A stretch of DNA of 64,000 nt. Origin: Pollenia angustigena. Its lineage: Eukaryota; Arthropoda; Insecta; Diptera; Polleniidae. This document shows, one piece after another, positions 48,055 to 59,730 of this stretch. Location: NCBI GenBank assembly GCA_930367215.1, contig OV884057.1, positions 103,627,284 to 103,691,283 on the forward strand, given 5' to 3'. Both the position numbers and the translations under genes were made by a program. Each line of letters begins with the position of its first letter. Position 1 is the stretch's first letter. The notes below the pieces were generated by a model. It saw nothing but the letters and a program-made list of their open reading frames with translations, searched no databases and was not told where the DNA came from.

Positions 48055-48560
48055 CAGTCAAATCCCGATAAGTCGTACCCCGGTAAATCGTTATTCCCGA
48101 TAACTGTCGGTCCTTTGAAAAAAATCTCGTTATTTCGTAAAATTTCCATACATTTTGGTCCCCTCGCTAATTATAAATTTTTTTTCAAATAAAATCTTCT
48201 TTATCTCTTATAAATCGTAATTGTTTGCTAACTACCACTTATCATTCATAATAAAAACAACAGAAACATGGAAAGAATAATTTTTTGTTTACCGCTTTGT
48301 TTTTTGTGGGTTTTTGCTTGTGTCTGTGTTTATTTTCTTAATATCAGTTTGTTACATGTATAATTTTTATATATTTTATTTTCAACAATTGTTTTTTATG
48401 TTTTTTTTTTATCGTTTTAGTAAATAAATTGAAAAACCCCTTTAATTCGTATTTTTTTTATTTTAACCCCGTTAAATCGAAAGCCCGCTAAATCAAAAGC
48501 CCCTATAATTCGTAGGAAATTGCTGGTCCCTTGCGATTACGAATTATCGGGATTCTACTG
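48055..48560. repeat. 506-bp pogo/Tigger-like MITE
   Basis: Inverted ends CAGTCAAATCCCGATAAGTC at the left and AATTATCGGGATTCTACTG at the right, with more GATAA/GTTAAATCG motifs inside. CAGT tips next to TA are typical of pogo-type elements. The related B' segment (near 54735-54755) lacks it and shows the unoccupied site, which supports recent insertion. Confidence 0.75.
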
Positions 48561-48906
48561 TTTTTCAAAAATAAAAACATAATTCATATAAGCAGATCTT
48601 TAAAATGACACATATCGCTTTTGTTCAACAATAGTGTATTAATCCAACATTTCTGTTTAAATTCATATTTGGTATAGATTTGGTAACGACAAAATATATA
48701 TTATGGAAAAAATTCAGACTCATCGTAATATCTTACTTTGGAGACGCAAAAATTTCCAATATTTTGCTCTTTCCATTAAATATGTTCCTTAAAGTTTAAA
48801 CGTAGTAGGTCAATCCACTCACTAAGTGTGAGTTAATTGGTAAAAAAGTGCGAGTGTATTAAAACTTGATCGCGCAACCCTTAATTAAGGCATTAAGGGG
48901 TACACA

Positions 48907-49058
48907 TTAAGTCACAATTCACACGTTGCAAGTCTTATTGATCAGCTTGCTACTTTATAACGAGAGTGAAGAGAGGAAAATAAACGTTTCTCTCTCACTC
49001 TCTCTCGCCTATAAGGTAGCAAGCTGGTCAATAAGACTTGCAACGTGTGAATTGGCAC
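48907..49058. repeat. 152-bp palindromic MITE flanked by a 13-bp direct repeat
   Basis: Two ~45-bp inverted arms (CAATTCACACGTTGCAAGTC...) close around a CT-rich loop. On both sides lies TAAGGGGTACACA (48894-48906 and 49059-49071). The corresponding place in B' (~54392) has none of this. Confidence 0.75.
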
Positions 49059-49381
49059 TAAGGGGTACACAAAACTCAAAAACGTTGCACTAATAAAGGA
49101 CAGATAAAATATAAGATCGGTCAAAAGCAAAAAATCATCATATAATAGTCATCCAATATACAGCAAATTTAATTGTATCAGCCGTTTAAAAAAATAAAAT
49201 AAGTTTAAAATAGGTTTTAAGGCAGAATGTTCATGCGCTGTAATTCACAGTAATTTTTTATGAATACGGCAGGATATTTTTAAAAACCTTCTTTAACTTT
49301 AAAACTTCGTAAATAAAAAAAGAGGGACAATTTTTCACAATGGCAACGCTGATGTAATGCAACTCTGTGTGCAATTTTGTA

Positions 49382-49983
49382 CACTAGCACATTCTTACAT
49401 TAATATGTATTACAGTGTTACCAGTGAAATTTCGAGAAAGATACATTTTAGTTTCCAAAATGATACCCTTTTTCCCAAATAGATACATTTTGAAAAAAAT
49501 TTGAATATCCATTTCTAACGTTTAACTTTTATTAACATAACATTTTTATTTTATATTTAATGACTATTTTTAAGATAATGATATCATATAAATTCATTTT
49601 TATATCTATTTAAGTCATAAATATAGGGTACCTATGTAATTTTTAAGCAAACATTAAAATAATTTAAATGTAACTATCTTTGGATGTTATTAAAACAAAT
49701 TGGATGTTATTAATTTATAAAAATTAACATATACACAAGAATAAGCAGACGACAGAAGAACTTAGAAAACTTAACAGCAAAATAAAACAATTTAGTTGTC
49801 ACTTTAGTATTCATAACAAAATATCTTTGAAAAACTTTGCCAGAAACAGAAAGTTAAATATTTTATTTCTGTACATTTTGCGTGCTGATTAAAAAAAAAA
49901 AACATAAAATCTTAGGATTATACATGGTACCTGAAGTCATCAAAAGATACGAAAAATGTATCTTTCGTATCCTAATGGCATCA
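49382..49983. other. AT-rich spacer
   Basis: Contains short related phrases (GATACATTTT) near 49440-49490 and 49950-49970. No gene. Confidence 0.35.
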
Positions 49984-52640
49984 CTGACGAAGCCATTATC
50001 CCTAGGGGGTTAAAATGTATGAGCGACCTCTATTAGTTTTTTGGCCCAATATTCTCTATAAATATACTTGCACCTTATCTGCACCCCGTAGGAAGGCACC
50101 CATACAAATATGGTGGTTTAGTGAAATTCTTAAAGTGGCCCTTGCAGAGCGTAGGGTGCTCCTAGACGGGTAAAATCTATGACCAACCTTACTTTATTTT
50201 TAATCTCCATTATTTATTTCTAACATACCTAACCGCTATCTCCTTTCCTTAAGGGGGCTCCCATATAAAATTTTCAATACAGACTAGAAATATATTGAAG
50301 AAAAAGACCCATAACTGGCCAGGAATCGTCCCTAGGTGGATAAAATGTATGACCGACTTCTATTAGTTTTTTGGCCCCAACATTTTCTTTAAATATACTT
50401 GCACCTTATCTGCACCCCGTAGGTAGGCCCCCATACAAATATGGTGGTTAAGTGAAATTCTAAAAGTGGCCTCTGCAGAGCGTAGGGTGCTCCTAGACGG
50501 GTAAAATCTATGACCAACCTTACCTTATTTTTCTTCTCTATCATTTATTTCTTACATACCTAACCGCTATCTCCATTCCTTAAGGGGGCTCCCATATAAA
50601 ATTTGCATTACAGTCTAGAAATATATTGAAGAAAAATATCCATAACTGCCCAGGAATCGCCCTTAGGGGGATAAAATATACGACCGACCTATATTAGTTT
50701 TTCGGTTCCAACATTTTCTTTAAATATACTTGCACCTATCTCAACCCCTTAGAGAGGCTCTCATACAAATATGGCGGTTTAATAAAATTCTTAAAGTTGG
50801 CCCCTGCAGAGCGTGGGGTGCTCCTAAACGGGTCAAATCTATGACGGACCTTACTTTATTTTTCATCTCCATCACTTATTTCTAACATACGTAACCCCTA
50901 TCTCCATTCCTTAAGGGGGCTCCCATACAAAATGTTCAATACAGCCTAGAAATTTATTGAAGTAAACGTCCCATAACTGCCCAGGAATCGCCAGTAGGGG
51001 GATAAAATGTAAGACCGACCGCTATTAGTTTTTTATCCTCAACATTTTCTTTAAACATACTTGCAACTTTTCTGTGCCCCGTAGGGAGGCTCCCATACAA
51101 ATATGGCGGTTTAATAAAATTCTTAAAGTTGGCCCCTGCAGAGCGTAGGGTGCTCCTAGATGAGTCAAATCTATGACCAACCTCACTTTATTTTTCATCT
51201 CCATTATTTATTTCTAACATTCCTAACCGCTATCTCCATTCCTTAAGGGGGCTCTTATATAAAATTTTCAATACATTCTAGAAATATATTGAAGAAAAAG
51301 ACCCATAACTGACCAGGAATTGTCCCTAGGGGGTAAAAATGTATGACCGACTTCTATTAGTTTTTCGGCCCTAACATTTTTTTAAATATACTTGCACCTT
51401 ATCTGCACCCCGTAGGTAGGCTCCCATACAAACATGGTGGTTTTTTGAAATTCTTAAAGTGGCATCTGCAGAGCGTAGGGTGCTCCTAGACGGTTCAAAT
51501 CTATGACGAACCTCACTTTATTTTTCATCTCTATCATTTATTTCTTACATACCTAACCGCCATCTCCATTCCTTAAGGGGGCTTCCCTATAAAATTTTCA
51601 ATACAGTCTAGAAATATATTGAAGAAAAATATCCATAACTGCCCAGGAATCGCCCCCAGGGGGATAACATGTATGACCGACCCCTATTAGTTTTTTGGCT
51701 CCAAGATTTTCTTTAAATATACTTGCACCTTATCTCAACCCCTTAGGGAGGTTCTCATACAAATATGGCGGTTTAATAAAATTATTAAAGTTGGCCCCTG
51801 CAGAGCGTAGGGTGCTCCTAGACGGGTCAAATCTATGACGAGCCTTACTTTATTTTTCATCTCCATCATTTATTTCTAACATACATAACCCCTATCTCCA
51901 TTCCTTAAGGGGGCTCCCATACAAAATGTTCAATACAGCCTAGAAATCTATTGAAGTAAACGTCCCATAACTGCCCAGGAATCGCCCCTAGGTGGATAAA
52001 ATGTATGACCGACCGCTATTAGTTTTTTATCCTCTACATTTTCTTTAAACATACTTGCAACTTTTCTGTACCCCGTAGGGAGACTCCCATACAAATATGG
52101 CGGTTTAATGAAATTCTTAAAGTTGGCCCCTGCAGATCGTAGGGTGCTCCTAGATGAGTCAAATCTATGACCAACCTCACTTTATTTTTCATCTCCATCA
52201 TTTATTTCTAACATACCTTACCGTTATCTCCATTCCTTAATGGGGCTCCCATATAAAATTTTCAATACAGTCTAGAAATATATTGAAGAAATAGACCCAT
52301 AACTGCCCATGAATCGCCCCTAGAGAGATAAAATGTATGACCGGCCTCTATTAGTTTTTTGGCCCCAACATTTTCTTTAAATATACTTGCACCTCATCTC
52401 CACCCCTTATGGAGGCTCCTATACAAATATGGCGGTTTAATGAAATTCTTAAAGTTGGCCCCTGCAGCGCGTAGGATGCTCCTAGACGGGTCAAATGTAT
52501 GACCAACCCCACTTTATTTTTTATCCCCACAATATGTTTCTAAGATATCTACCCGCTTTCTCCATTCCTTAAGGGGGCTACCATACAGACTAGAAAAATG
52601 TTGCAGAAAAGTCCCATAGCTGCCCAGGACGCGCCCTCGG
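49984..52640 (+). repeat. ~332-bp satellite, eight units, three-unit higher-order repeat
   Basis: GCAGAGCGTAGGGTGCTCCT recurs near 50145, 50478, 50808, 51141, 51471, 51801, 52133 and 52466 (last copies changed by 1-2 bases). Units are GC-richer than the neighbours and share CCTTAAGGGGGCTCCCATA and ATAAAATGTATGACCGAC. Every third unit is the closest match: the 50.48-51.47-kb triplet recurs at 51.47-52.47 kb, e.g. TGAAGTAAACGTCCCATAAC at ~50.96 and ~51.95 kb. No reading frame is conserved. Confidence 0.95.
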
Positions 52641-52800
52641 GTGATAAAATATATGGCAAACAAATGTATGACAAACAAACAAATTTATTAAAAACAAACA
52701 AACAGATTAATTATTGGTTGTTTTTGTTTGGCTGCAGGTCCAAGTAAAGAAATAAAAATTAAAAACTTGTGATTTTTGTTTTTAAGTTTTTATTTTTAAT

Positions 52801-52840
52801 TCCCAATATTTCGGTTAGCGTCGCTAACCATCTTTAGGGG
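52801..52840 (-). ncRNA. hammerhead-ribozyme-like motif (Penelope type)
   Basis: On the minus strand CCCC-TAAAGA (core CUGANGA with one change), helix II TGGTTAGC-GAC-GCTAACCG, then GAAATATTGGG, where the terminal GGG can pair with the leading CCC. The eight-pair helix II and the flanking C/G stem fit minimal hammerheads of Penelope-like retroelements. AT-rich sequence with inverted AAAAACTT blocks follows. No Penelope coding sequence is seen nearby. Confidence 0.6.
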
Positions 52841-52914
52841 TATGTAAACAATTAAAAAATAATAACAAAACTTCACAAAAGCAACTGTTTAACTTGCTAT
52901 AAGATTTTCTTAAC

Positions 52915-53110
52915 TGAATGAAACAATCAAATAAACAAGCAAACAAGCAAACAAACAAACAAACAAACATCCGAACAAACAAACAAACAAACTACAAACA
53001 AGCATACGGACAGACTTACAGACATTCAAATAAATAAACATTACAATATCATTACAACCAACAAACATACGAACAGACAGACAGATATACATACATACAA
53101 AAAAAAATAA
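52915..53110. repeat. imperfect AAAC/ACAG tetranucleotide repeat
   Basis: Runs of AAAC drifting into ACAG and ATAC words. The 75-codon minus frame here is a by-product. Confidence 0.8.
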
Positions 53111-53664
53111 CATTCCAATATCTTTATATGTACACATGTATATCTAAAAAAAACGATAATGATTTTCAGTGGTAACACGTTTTGTTTATGCTTTTTGTAA
53201 GAAATGCACATGTGTACTTAAAAGGTGGTCCAAGTATTACAACCAATACAACAACAAGCATAGACAAATGGGATTAAAAAGTAAACAGCTGTTTCTTACT
53301 ACCCACCTTGGATATAATGCTTAATCTCTAAAAACAAAGAAAAACGCAAAAGCACAGAATTAAGGCGTCAAATGTATTAATTTAAAATTGAAAATATGGC
53401 AGCACACGAATGGAAAATTTTAAATAAAAATTAAAAATGTAGGCATTTATTTAGAGTCTATAAATTAATGGATACGTTATTTATAAAAAGAATTAAAAGT
53501 AAATTAACAATCAAAAAAAAAAAAATTTTAAAAAAAATAGTACTCAAAGTGTTATGTGCCCAAAATCTACTGGTGGTATACGATTTTTTTGGGCACCGTC
53601 CTCAAAGAATGCAAATGTTCCCAAAAAATACGGTAGCTCGAAAAAAAGTGCCGAAAAAGCACGC

Positions 53665-53704
<40 letters not shown>

Positions 53705-54040
53705 GCGTTTATTTAGCGAACAGTTTTTGAAGCTAGCGCATAAACGGCGGACAGTTGCATACTTAGCGAACAGTCCGCCAAATGATTACATGCCTAGAGC
53801 ATATTTACCGGACACGTCAATTTTTCCCCACAAATTTTAATTTTTTTGGTTTATTCTTTTTTTTTACTTTATTTGATTGCACTGTGGTTATATATCAATC
53901 AATTACTATTAAAACTTCTATATATACGGTTTAAATGCCTTAATTTTGTATTTTTTTAACAAATTTTAACAAATTTTGCTGCGTAGTATTGCCAAGTACT
54001 CTCATATATTTTCCCATTTTTTTTCTCCGTAAAAAATATA
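53111..54040. other. unassigned DNA with a TA run
   Basis: A TA tract of ~15 units (53670-53699) sits inside the palindrome CGCTGTGCA...TGCACAGCG. Downstream, TTTAGCGAACAG occurs twice (53711 and 53763). No gene. Confidence 0.4.
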
Positions 54041-54132
54041 TACAAGTGATTTCGAGGACACAGAGAAAAAATATAAACATGTGACTTCGAGGACACAAAG
54101 GGAAAAATATATACATGTGACTTCGAGGACAA
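54041..54132 (+). repeat. ~42-bp minisatellite, 2-3 units
   Basis: TGACTTCGAGGACA recurs at ~54046, 54081 and 54118 with A-rich spacers. The open frame through it (MYIFFPLCPRSHM repeats) is a by-product. Confidence 0.8.
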
Positions 54133-57100
54133 ACCGTTACATTTTTCAGCGTTGCCATTGTAAACAATTTTCCCTTGTTTTTTACAGGTTAATTTACGAT
54201 GTTTTAAAGTTAATGAAGGTTTTTAAAAATATCCTGCCGTATTCATAAAGAATTACAGTGCATGAACATTTTGCCTTAAAACACATTTCAAGCTTATTTT
54301 ATATTTTAAATACGGCTGATATAATGATGAAAATATCTAATGATGATTTTTGGCTACTGACCGATCTTATTTTATCTGTCCAACATACCTTAATTAAGGG
54401 TTGCACGATCAAGTTTTGCCTTTCAAGTTTTTTAAACTTTAACCGAATTTGATTTCAAAATTCTCTCTAGAGTGGATTTACCTACAACGTTTAAATTTTT
54501 AGGCACATGATTAATGGACAGAGCAAAATAAAGATGTTGCGATGAAGTTTTTTTTTTTCTGAAGTTTTTCCATAATTAAAAAAAAATAAGTTAAACAATT
54601 TTGTCGTAACCAAATCTATACCAAATATTAATTTAAACTGAAATTTTGGATTAGTACACTATTGTTGATCAAGAGCGACATGTGTCATTTTAAAGATCTG
54701 CTGATTTATTTCATGTTTTTTTTTTTAATAAATAGTTTATCGTATCCTCCTTTTTTAAAGAAAAATATATTTTTTAATTTAATTTTCTTATATGTTTTAT
54801 TTGGTTGTTCAACTGCTTAAAACTTAAAAACGCCAAGGCTAAATTGAATACTTTCCTCTTCGTGTTTGTTTATAATTGGTACGCAAAGGCTTAGGAAAAG
54901 AGAAAAGTCGACAAAACAGGTGGAAAAATTTATTGAAATGGTTGTTTATTTTTTACTTCGTTTATGTTTTTTTTTCAAATATTCAATTTGAAAACATTAA
55001 AATAATTTAATTTAGATTTTTCTTTTCTATGGCAATGCGGGCGCATCCGGTGTACGAAGTAGAATTATATCTAACACACAATTCATACGAGCGCTTTTGC
55101 GGCTTCTTTTTTTCTTAGGACTTTATTGTCTAAAACGCAACGCAACGCCAAATATTTCATTGAAAGCCAAAACAAAAGACACGTCAAAAAAGCGACGTCG
55201 TAAAAATCCCCGTCTGAATTTGCTGTAACACGACGCGCTTTTTAGTAACATCTTTTTTAATTTGAGAAAGGGCCTCGATTATCAGTCGTTCGATTAACCA
55301 GCAACATCAATTATATAGTAAATATACAAAAGTCTTTAATCAACTTAAAATACTTTTGAACAATCATAAAAATGTGAATAAAAGGCGAATTCTCTTGCAA
55401 ATTACTGGGAAGCATGTTCTGCAAAAATTACATTTTTACTCATATTATTTAAACATGTACATTAGGGGTACAACCAATTTTTTGGCGTATTACCATGAGG
55501 CCAACCATGTCCTAGTAACCACGAAAATCATAATCATTTGTAATTTTTCTCAAAAAATTTCACGCACCAATTGGTTTTTCTAAACCAATGCTATATTGAA
55601 TATTCATAATTTTATACGGTGTTTTGTTTTCTTTTTTATTTTTTCTTTTGTTATTAAAGGTTAAAAATACGTTTTCGTTTGCGGAAAAATCTCTTACCAT
55701 CTCTAAATATTAATGACATTTCATACTTGAGCTATTTTTTGTTTTAAATAAACATATTATTAATTTTTCTTAGCAAAAAAGAAAATCAAAAATTTTCATA
55801 ACTTCATCGCGGTTGGTGTGTGAACTTTTTTGACCTTAGCGAAAAAATAAATATACGTTCCCTTATAGTTTTTTATTGTCTATCTATTAAAATTGTTAAA
55901 AAGTTATATAATTTATAAAGTTATAAATCTGTATATAAAATCTCTTAATAATTTTAACTAGAAACACACAAAAAACTTCTAAAAATTGTTGCTATTGATA
56001 ACCGAGGTCTTACTGTATTTTCAAACTGATATTTCAAAGTTAGTCAAAGAATAAAACGTAACAAGAAGAAAATAAGTTGAAAGAGAAATATGAGAAAAAG
56101 ACATAAAAAACACTTACCAAGTATTTTTGTTTACCCCTCTTTCTTCTCTAAACCGTGGCCACCAAACCAAAAGAGACGTCGTAAAAGCCCACGCCTGAAT
56201 TAACTGTAAGGCGACCTACGTCGTAGATACGCTTTTATATTTTCGCCAGCTATTGTGTGCCTTTGTATACAATATTGTACGTTTTAATTTGGCATCGTAT
56301 CTACGTCGTACAGTACTACGTTTATATGGTACAATTGTGTTCCTTGAGGCTAGATTACAGGGTTTTCCTAGTTTATCTGCCGAACTAGTTTTTGGGCCTA
56401 TTGAAAATTTTGTCTAAAACTTGATTTTTTTTGGAAAAAATATGAATTTTTTCGGAAACCAATAATATCACAGAATACTAAGAGAACTGTCACGAGACGG
56501 ACGATTTTGCGTTTTTTTTTTGTCTCTTTCTAAGAAAGCTGCCCTTTTGCATTTCTCTGTTCATCATATTCTTTGCCGCAATGAACACAAATTTATTTAG
56601 TTAAGATTTATTTGCAAAACTGTTGTAAAAATTAACTTTTTAGTTCACCACAACACGAGTAAATAATATTTAAGTAAGTAAATAACATTACAATACAAAA
56701 CAATATTACTAAATACATTTTTTTGCACAAAAAACATCGTTTGTTAAGCTAATGCATTTGTTTAACGTGGTTTGTGTTTTGTTATTTTGATAACGCCATT
56801 TGTGTTGATTGTTGCGGTCTGTTTTTACACCTTGCCACTTCACTACCAAAAATCGCTTTCGGTCTCTTCGAAAGCTGCCCTCGCAACTGTTTTGGGCCTT
56901 TTACACACGTCACTTTTAACAGTTCTGTGTATTCTGTGGTAATATTCAGAAAAAAATTAATTCTTAAATATAATTCAAAATTCTTTAGAACATCATAATT
57001 CTTATTTTACCTTTTTCAGCTGTGTCATTATCAAAAATTTGAAATATGTATGTGTCAAAATTACAATTGAATAAGTAACTTTTTTTTACTTTTTGCAACA

Positions 57101-57289
57101 TTGTATGCATTTCATAAATATCACGAATTTTCTTTCAAAAATACATCTGGAAAATGTGGAAAATGCATTTTCCGGTAATTATATACATACTTATGTGCAT
57201 ATGAGGAATTATGAATTAGAGAAATATTTTTTCTGAAGATTACCGTTTGGCAGCTACGAGCCAAAAATAGCGCAAAAACTAACCTGTGA

Positions 57290-57532
57290 TATAATTTTTA
57301 AGTTTGTGTTTAATTTAATTTTTCATGTTTAATGTTTTTATGTTTGTCTACAACAAATTATTGTTCAATGTAATAAAAAATTAATTTCTCTTTTTACGAA
57401 TCCCTTGATAAAGTGAACATAACATTCACGAAACGTTGGGAAAATATGGATTAAATGCATTTTAATTGCATATATTTTTATAAACAACTACATTGGCGAA
57501 ACAACAAAAATAATATAGATACAATTTTTGGA
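57290..57532 (+). mobile_element. ~240-bp insertion in A'' with a hammerhead-like end (Penelope-like remnant)
   Basis: Arm A runs uninterrupted at this point (near 33500-33785), whereas A'' holds ~240 extra bases. They include TACATTGGCGAAACAAC and, at 57401-57440, a hammerhead-like fold. It is probably a heavily 5'-truncated Penelope-like copy; no reverse transcriptase or GIY-YIG coding remains. Confidence 0.5.
57401..57440 (+). ncRNA. hammerhead-ribozyme-like motif
   Basis: TCCC-TTGATAA (altered CUGAUGA) then helix II GTGAA-catAACA-TTCAC, then GAAACGTTGGGA. The GAAAC, helix II and CCC/GGG pairing are kept; the first core segment has an inserted base. Confidence 0.5.
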
Positions 57533-58309
57533 CTGTGGGCCAAAAATTGTGAAATATTTATAAAAATTTTATATTTTCAACATTTTTTATTTTTCGAATT
57601 TATTCTATGAGCTTAATTTCAGTTATGTTTAGGACTATTACAGTCGATTTCATCATCTTTAGATAATTTAGCACCTTAAAGAATATATTTGGGATCGTTA
57701 AGGTATGAAGTATTAAAGGAGTAAACAGAATTATACAACGTTACAGTAATAAAGCACACATAGAGTCTAAGATGGTTAGTTTCATAAAAACTTCACTGCA
57801 TCCTTTCATTTAATATACTGCAAATTGTAGTTTATTATTATTTATGAAAATCTTTATAAAAATTTTAATCATTTTTACGTCTAAAAATACTTATAAAATA
57901 GAGATTACATGACAAATGGTAACGCTGGTAATATGCAACTCTGTGTGTTTCTTTCCACACTGCTGCCAATTTAGCTATTTTCTTATCAAATCCAGCGATT
58001 TTTAATAAAATTTATAGGACAAACTTTTTAACTTTAAATTTTATTTAAAAAGAGTGATTTTTAGCGATTTAAAGGTAAATTCACTCATAATTAAAAATGT
58101 AGCTATTATTTATTGCGTTTGTTTTATAACAATTTAATAATTTTAGTTCAAAAGGAGTTATTTTTAGCGATTTATAGCTAAATGCACTTATTATTAAAAA
58201 TATGTAGCTATAATTTATTGTGTTTGTTTTATAATAATTCATTAATTTTATTTCAAAAGGTGTGGTTTTTAGCGATTTATAGCTAAATCCACTTATAATT
58301 GCAAAAAAG

Positions 58310-59009
58310 GTATTTTATTGAGAGTGAAAATTATTATTTTGTGCCGCACACGCCACTTTTCAAAATTTATTTCTACAAAATAAGCTTTTTGTTCCGCAAA
58401 CATATATTTAATGCTGTATATTGTGATGTTGACAGTTTATCTAACTTCTACTCCTTTTTTACGGCAATGAAGCGAAGCAAGATTAAAATGTATTTTCTTG
58501 TCAAATTATCTTGCTTTAACTTCTACAGCATTTGCCAAGCAGTGGCTCGTTATGCTAAACAATATTTAATACACTTCAAAAGAGTTGGTATGGAGCAAAA
58601 TTAATGCTTAATATTCAGAAAGCGGGTAATCAAAATAAATATACCCATACCTTACTAATTTTTCTTAAATGGTCGGCGGGTTAAACCAATAATGAGCTGA
58701 AGAAATTTGTTGATTGTCGTTGAAAGACCACATACAAAAAATGTCAATTTATGAACTTTTAACTTTTCTACCAAACACGTTTTATGTCCCATAAATTTGA
58801 AAAATTTTTATATTCCATTATAAATGTTTTCAATTTCAGAATTTGCAATTGTTGCCTTTTTCCGATTTCATTCTTCAAAGCTTTTTTTCCGAGAAACATA
58901 AAATACCAAAAAATTTTTATATTTAAGAAACTTATTTAAAAAAATACAAATACAAACTTGGTACTTTTTTGAAATTCTAACGATTATGGGCGAAGGTCGT
59001 GTACTTAAT
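58310..59009. other. unassigned DNA
   Basis: A 101-codon frame (58299-58604, containing SLSNFYSFFTAMKRSKIKMY) has no recognisable motif and no neighbours to support it; I leave it uncalled. Confidence 0.35.
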
Positions 59010-59590
59010 TACCGTTAATATTGGACCTAGAAACATTAAACTCAACATGCAATATCCAGAGTGATAAGACTCAATGCGGAACTTTTTGGTACGTCTTTAA
59101 CTGTTACTTTTTTTGAATTTACGTTGGTATTGGACTTAAAACTCAAAATTAAACATGCAAGATCCTGAGTAAATGTGAATCTTTAAAGGGATCTATTTGG
59201 TACGTTTTCGTTCTTTAACTGGTCCTTTTTTTAATTTTCATAAAATCAAATACGCAATGTCCTGGGTAGATTAAAATCTTTAAGAGGGGCATTTTGGTAC
59301 TTTTTGGGTCTTTAACTGGTAGTTTTTGAATATTCGTTGGTATTGGACTTAAAACATAAAATTAAACATGCAAGGCCCTGAATGAATGAGAATCTTTTAA
59401 GGGATCTATTTGGTACTCTTTCGTTCCTTAACTTGAACTTTTTTCAATTTTTATTATTATTGGACCTAAAAACATAAAATTAGATGCGTGAATGAGAACA
59501 TGTAAAAGGGGCTTTTTGGAAATTTTTGTTCTTTAACTGGTTCTTTTCGAATTTGCGTTAGTATTTGGCCTAAAACATAAAATTAATGAT
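59010..59590 (+). repeat. degenerate ~115-bp tandem repeat, about five units
   Basis: Units share TTGGACTTAAAACATAAAAT, AACATGCAAG-CCTGA, ATCTTTAA-GG and TTTGGTAC-TTTC-GTTCTTTAACT. Spacing varies from ~95 to ~120 bp. Confidence 0.75.
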
Positions 59591-59730
59591 TTTACACAAC
59601 GTTTACTAGATCAAAAAGCATTTCAGACTTTATTAATAACAATTTAAGAAATATTGTTAAGTAAATCCATAAAAACTGTGGCAAAGTAAATAGTGGATGA
59701 AATTTGTGGGAAAGCTTTTTTCGGATTCTA

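Larger units (their letters stand above)
45271..49381. mobile_element. ~4.1-kb inverted-repeat unit A'-B (unknown family)
   Basis: A' (45271-46300) is arm A inverted. B (46330-49381) continues with no recognisable gene. The unit starts with CACACAGAGTTGCAC...CAGCGTTGCCAT (45359-45398) and ends with the inverse, ATGGCAACGCTGATG...GCAACTCTGTGTG (49338-49372), so it has its own inverted ends of ~35-40 bp. An inverted second copy (B'-A'') lies at 54133-58290. A small palindrome is centred near 46290. Two or three MITEs have inserted in B. The only open frames are short and resemble nothing known. Confidence 0.7.
54133..58290. mobile_element. inverted copy B'-A'' of the 45.3-49.4-kb unit, with satellite stub
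   Basis: Matches A'-B in reverse order and orientation: CAGCGTTGCCATTG (54137), CATTTTAAAGATCTGCTGAT, AACCGAGGTCTTACTGTATT, TACGTCGTAGATACGCTTTT (56218), then A'' to ATGCAACTCTGTGTGTTTCT (57935) and ~2.7 units of the 103-bp satellite (58030-58290). Its outer tip at 54133 is cut short next to the minisatellite. No coding sequence recognised. It serves as the empty-site control for insertions in B. Confidence 0.75.

Noticed and set aside
52910..53137. 75-codon minus-strand frame rich in Cys, Phe, Val
   Set aside because: Product of the AAAC/ACAG repeat, not a conserved protein.
58299..58604. 101-codon plus-strand frame
   Set aside because: Compositionally like translated AT-rich DNA; no motif, no splice or start context to support it.
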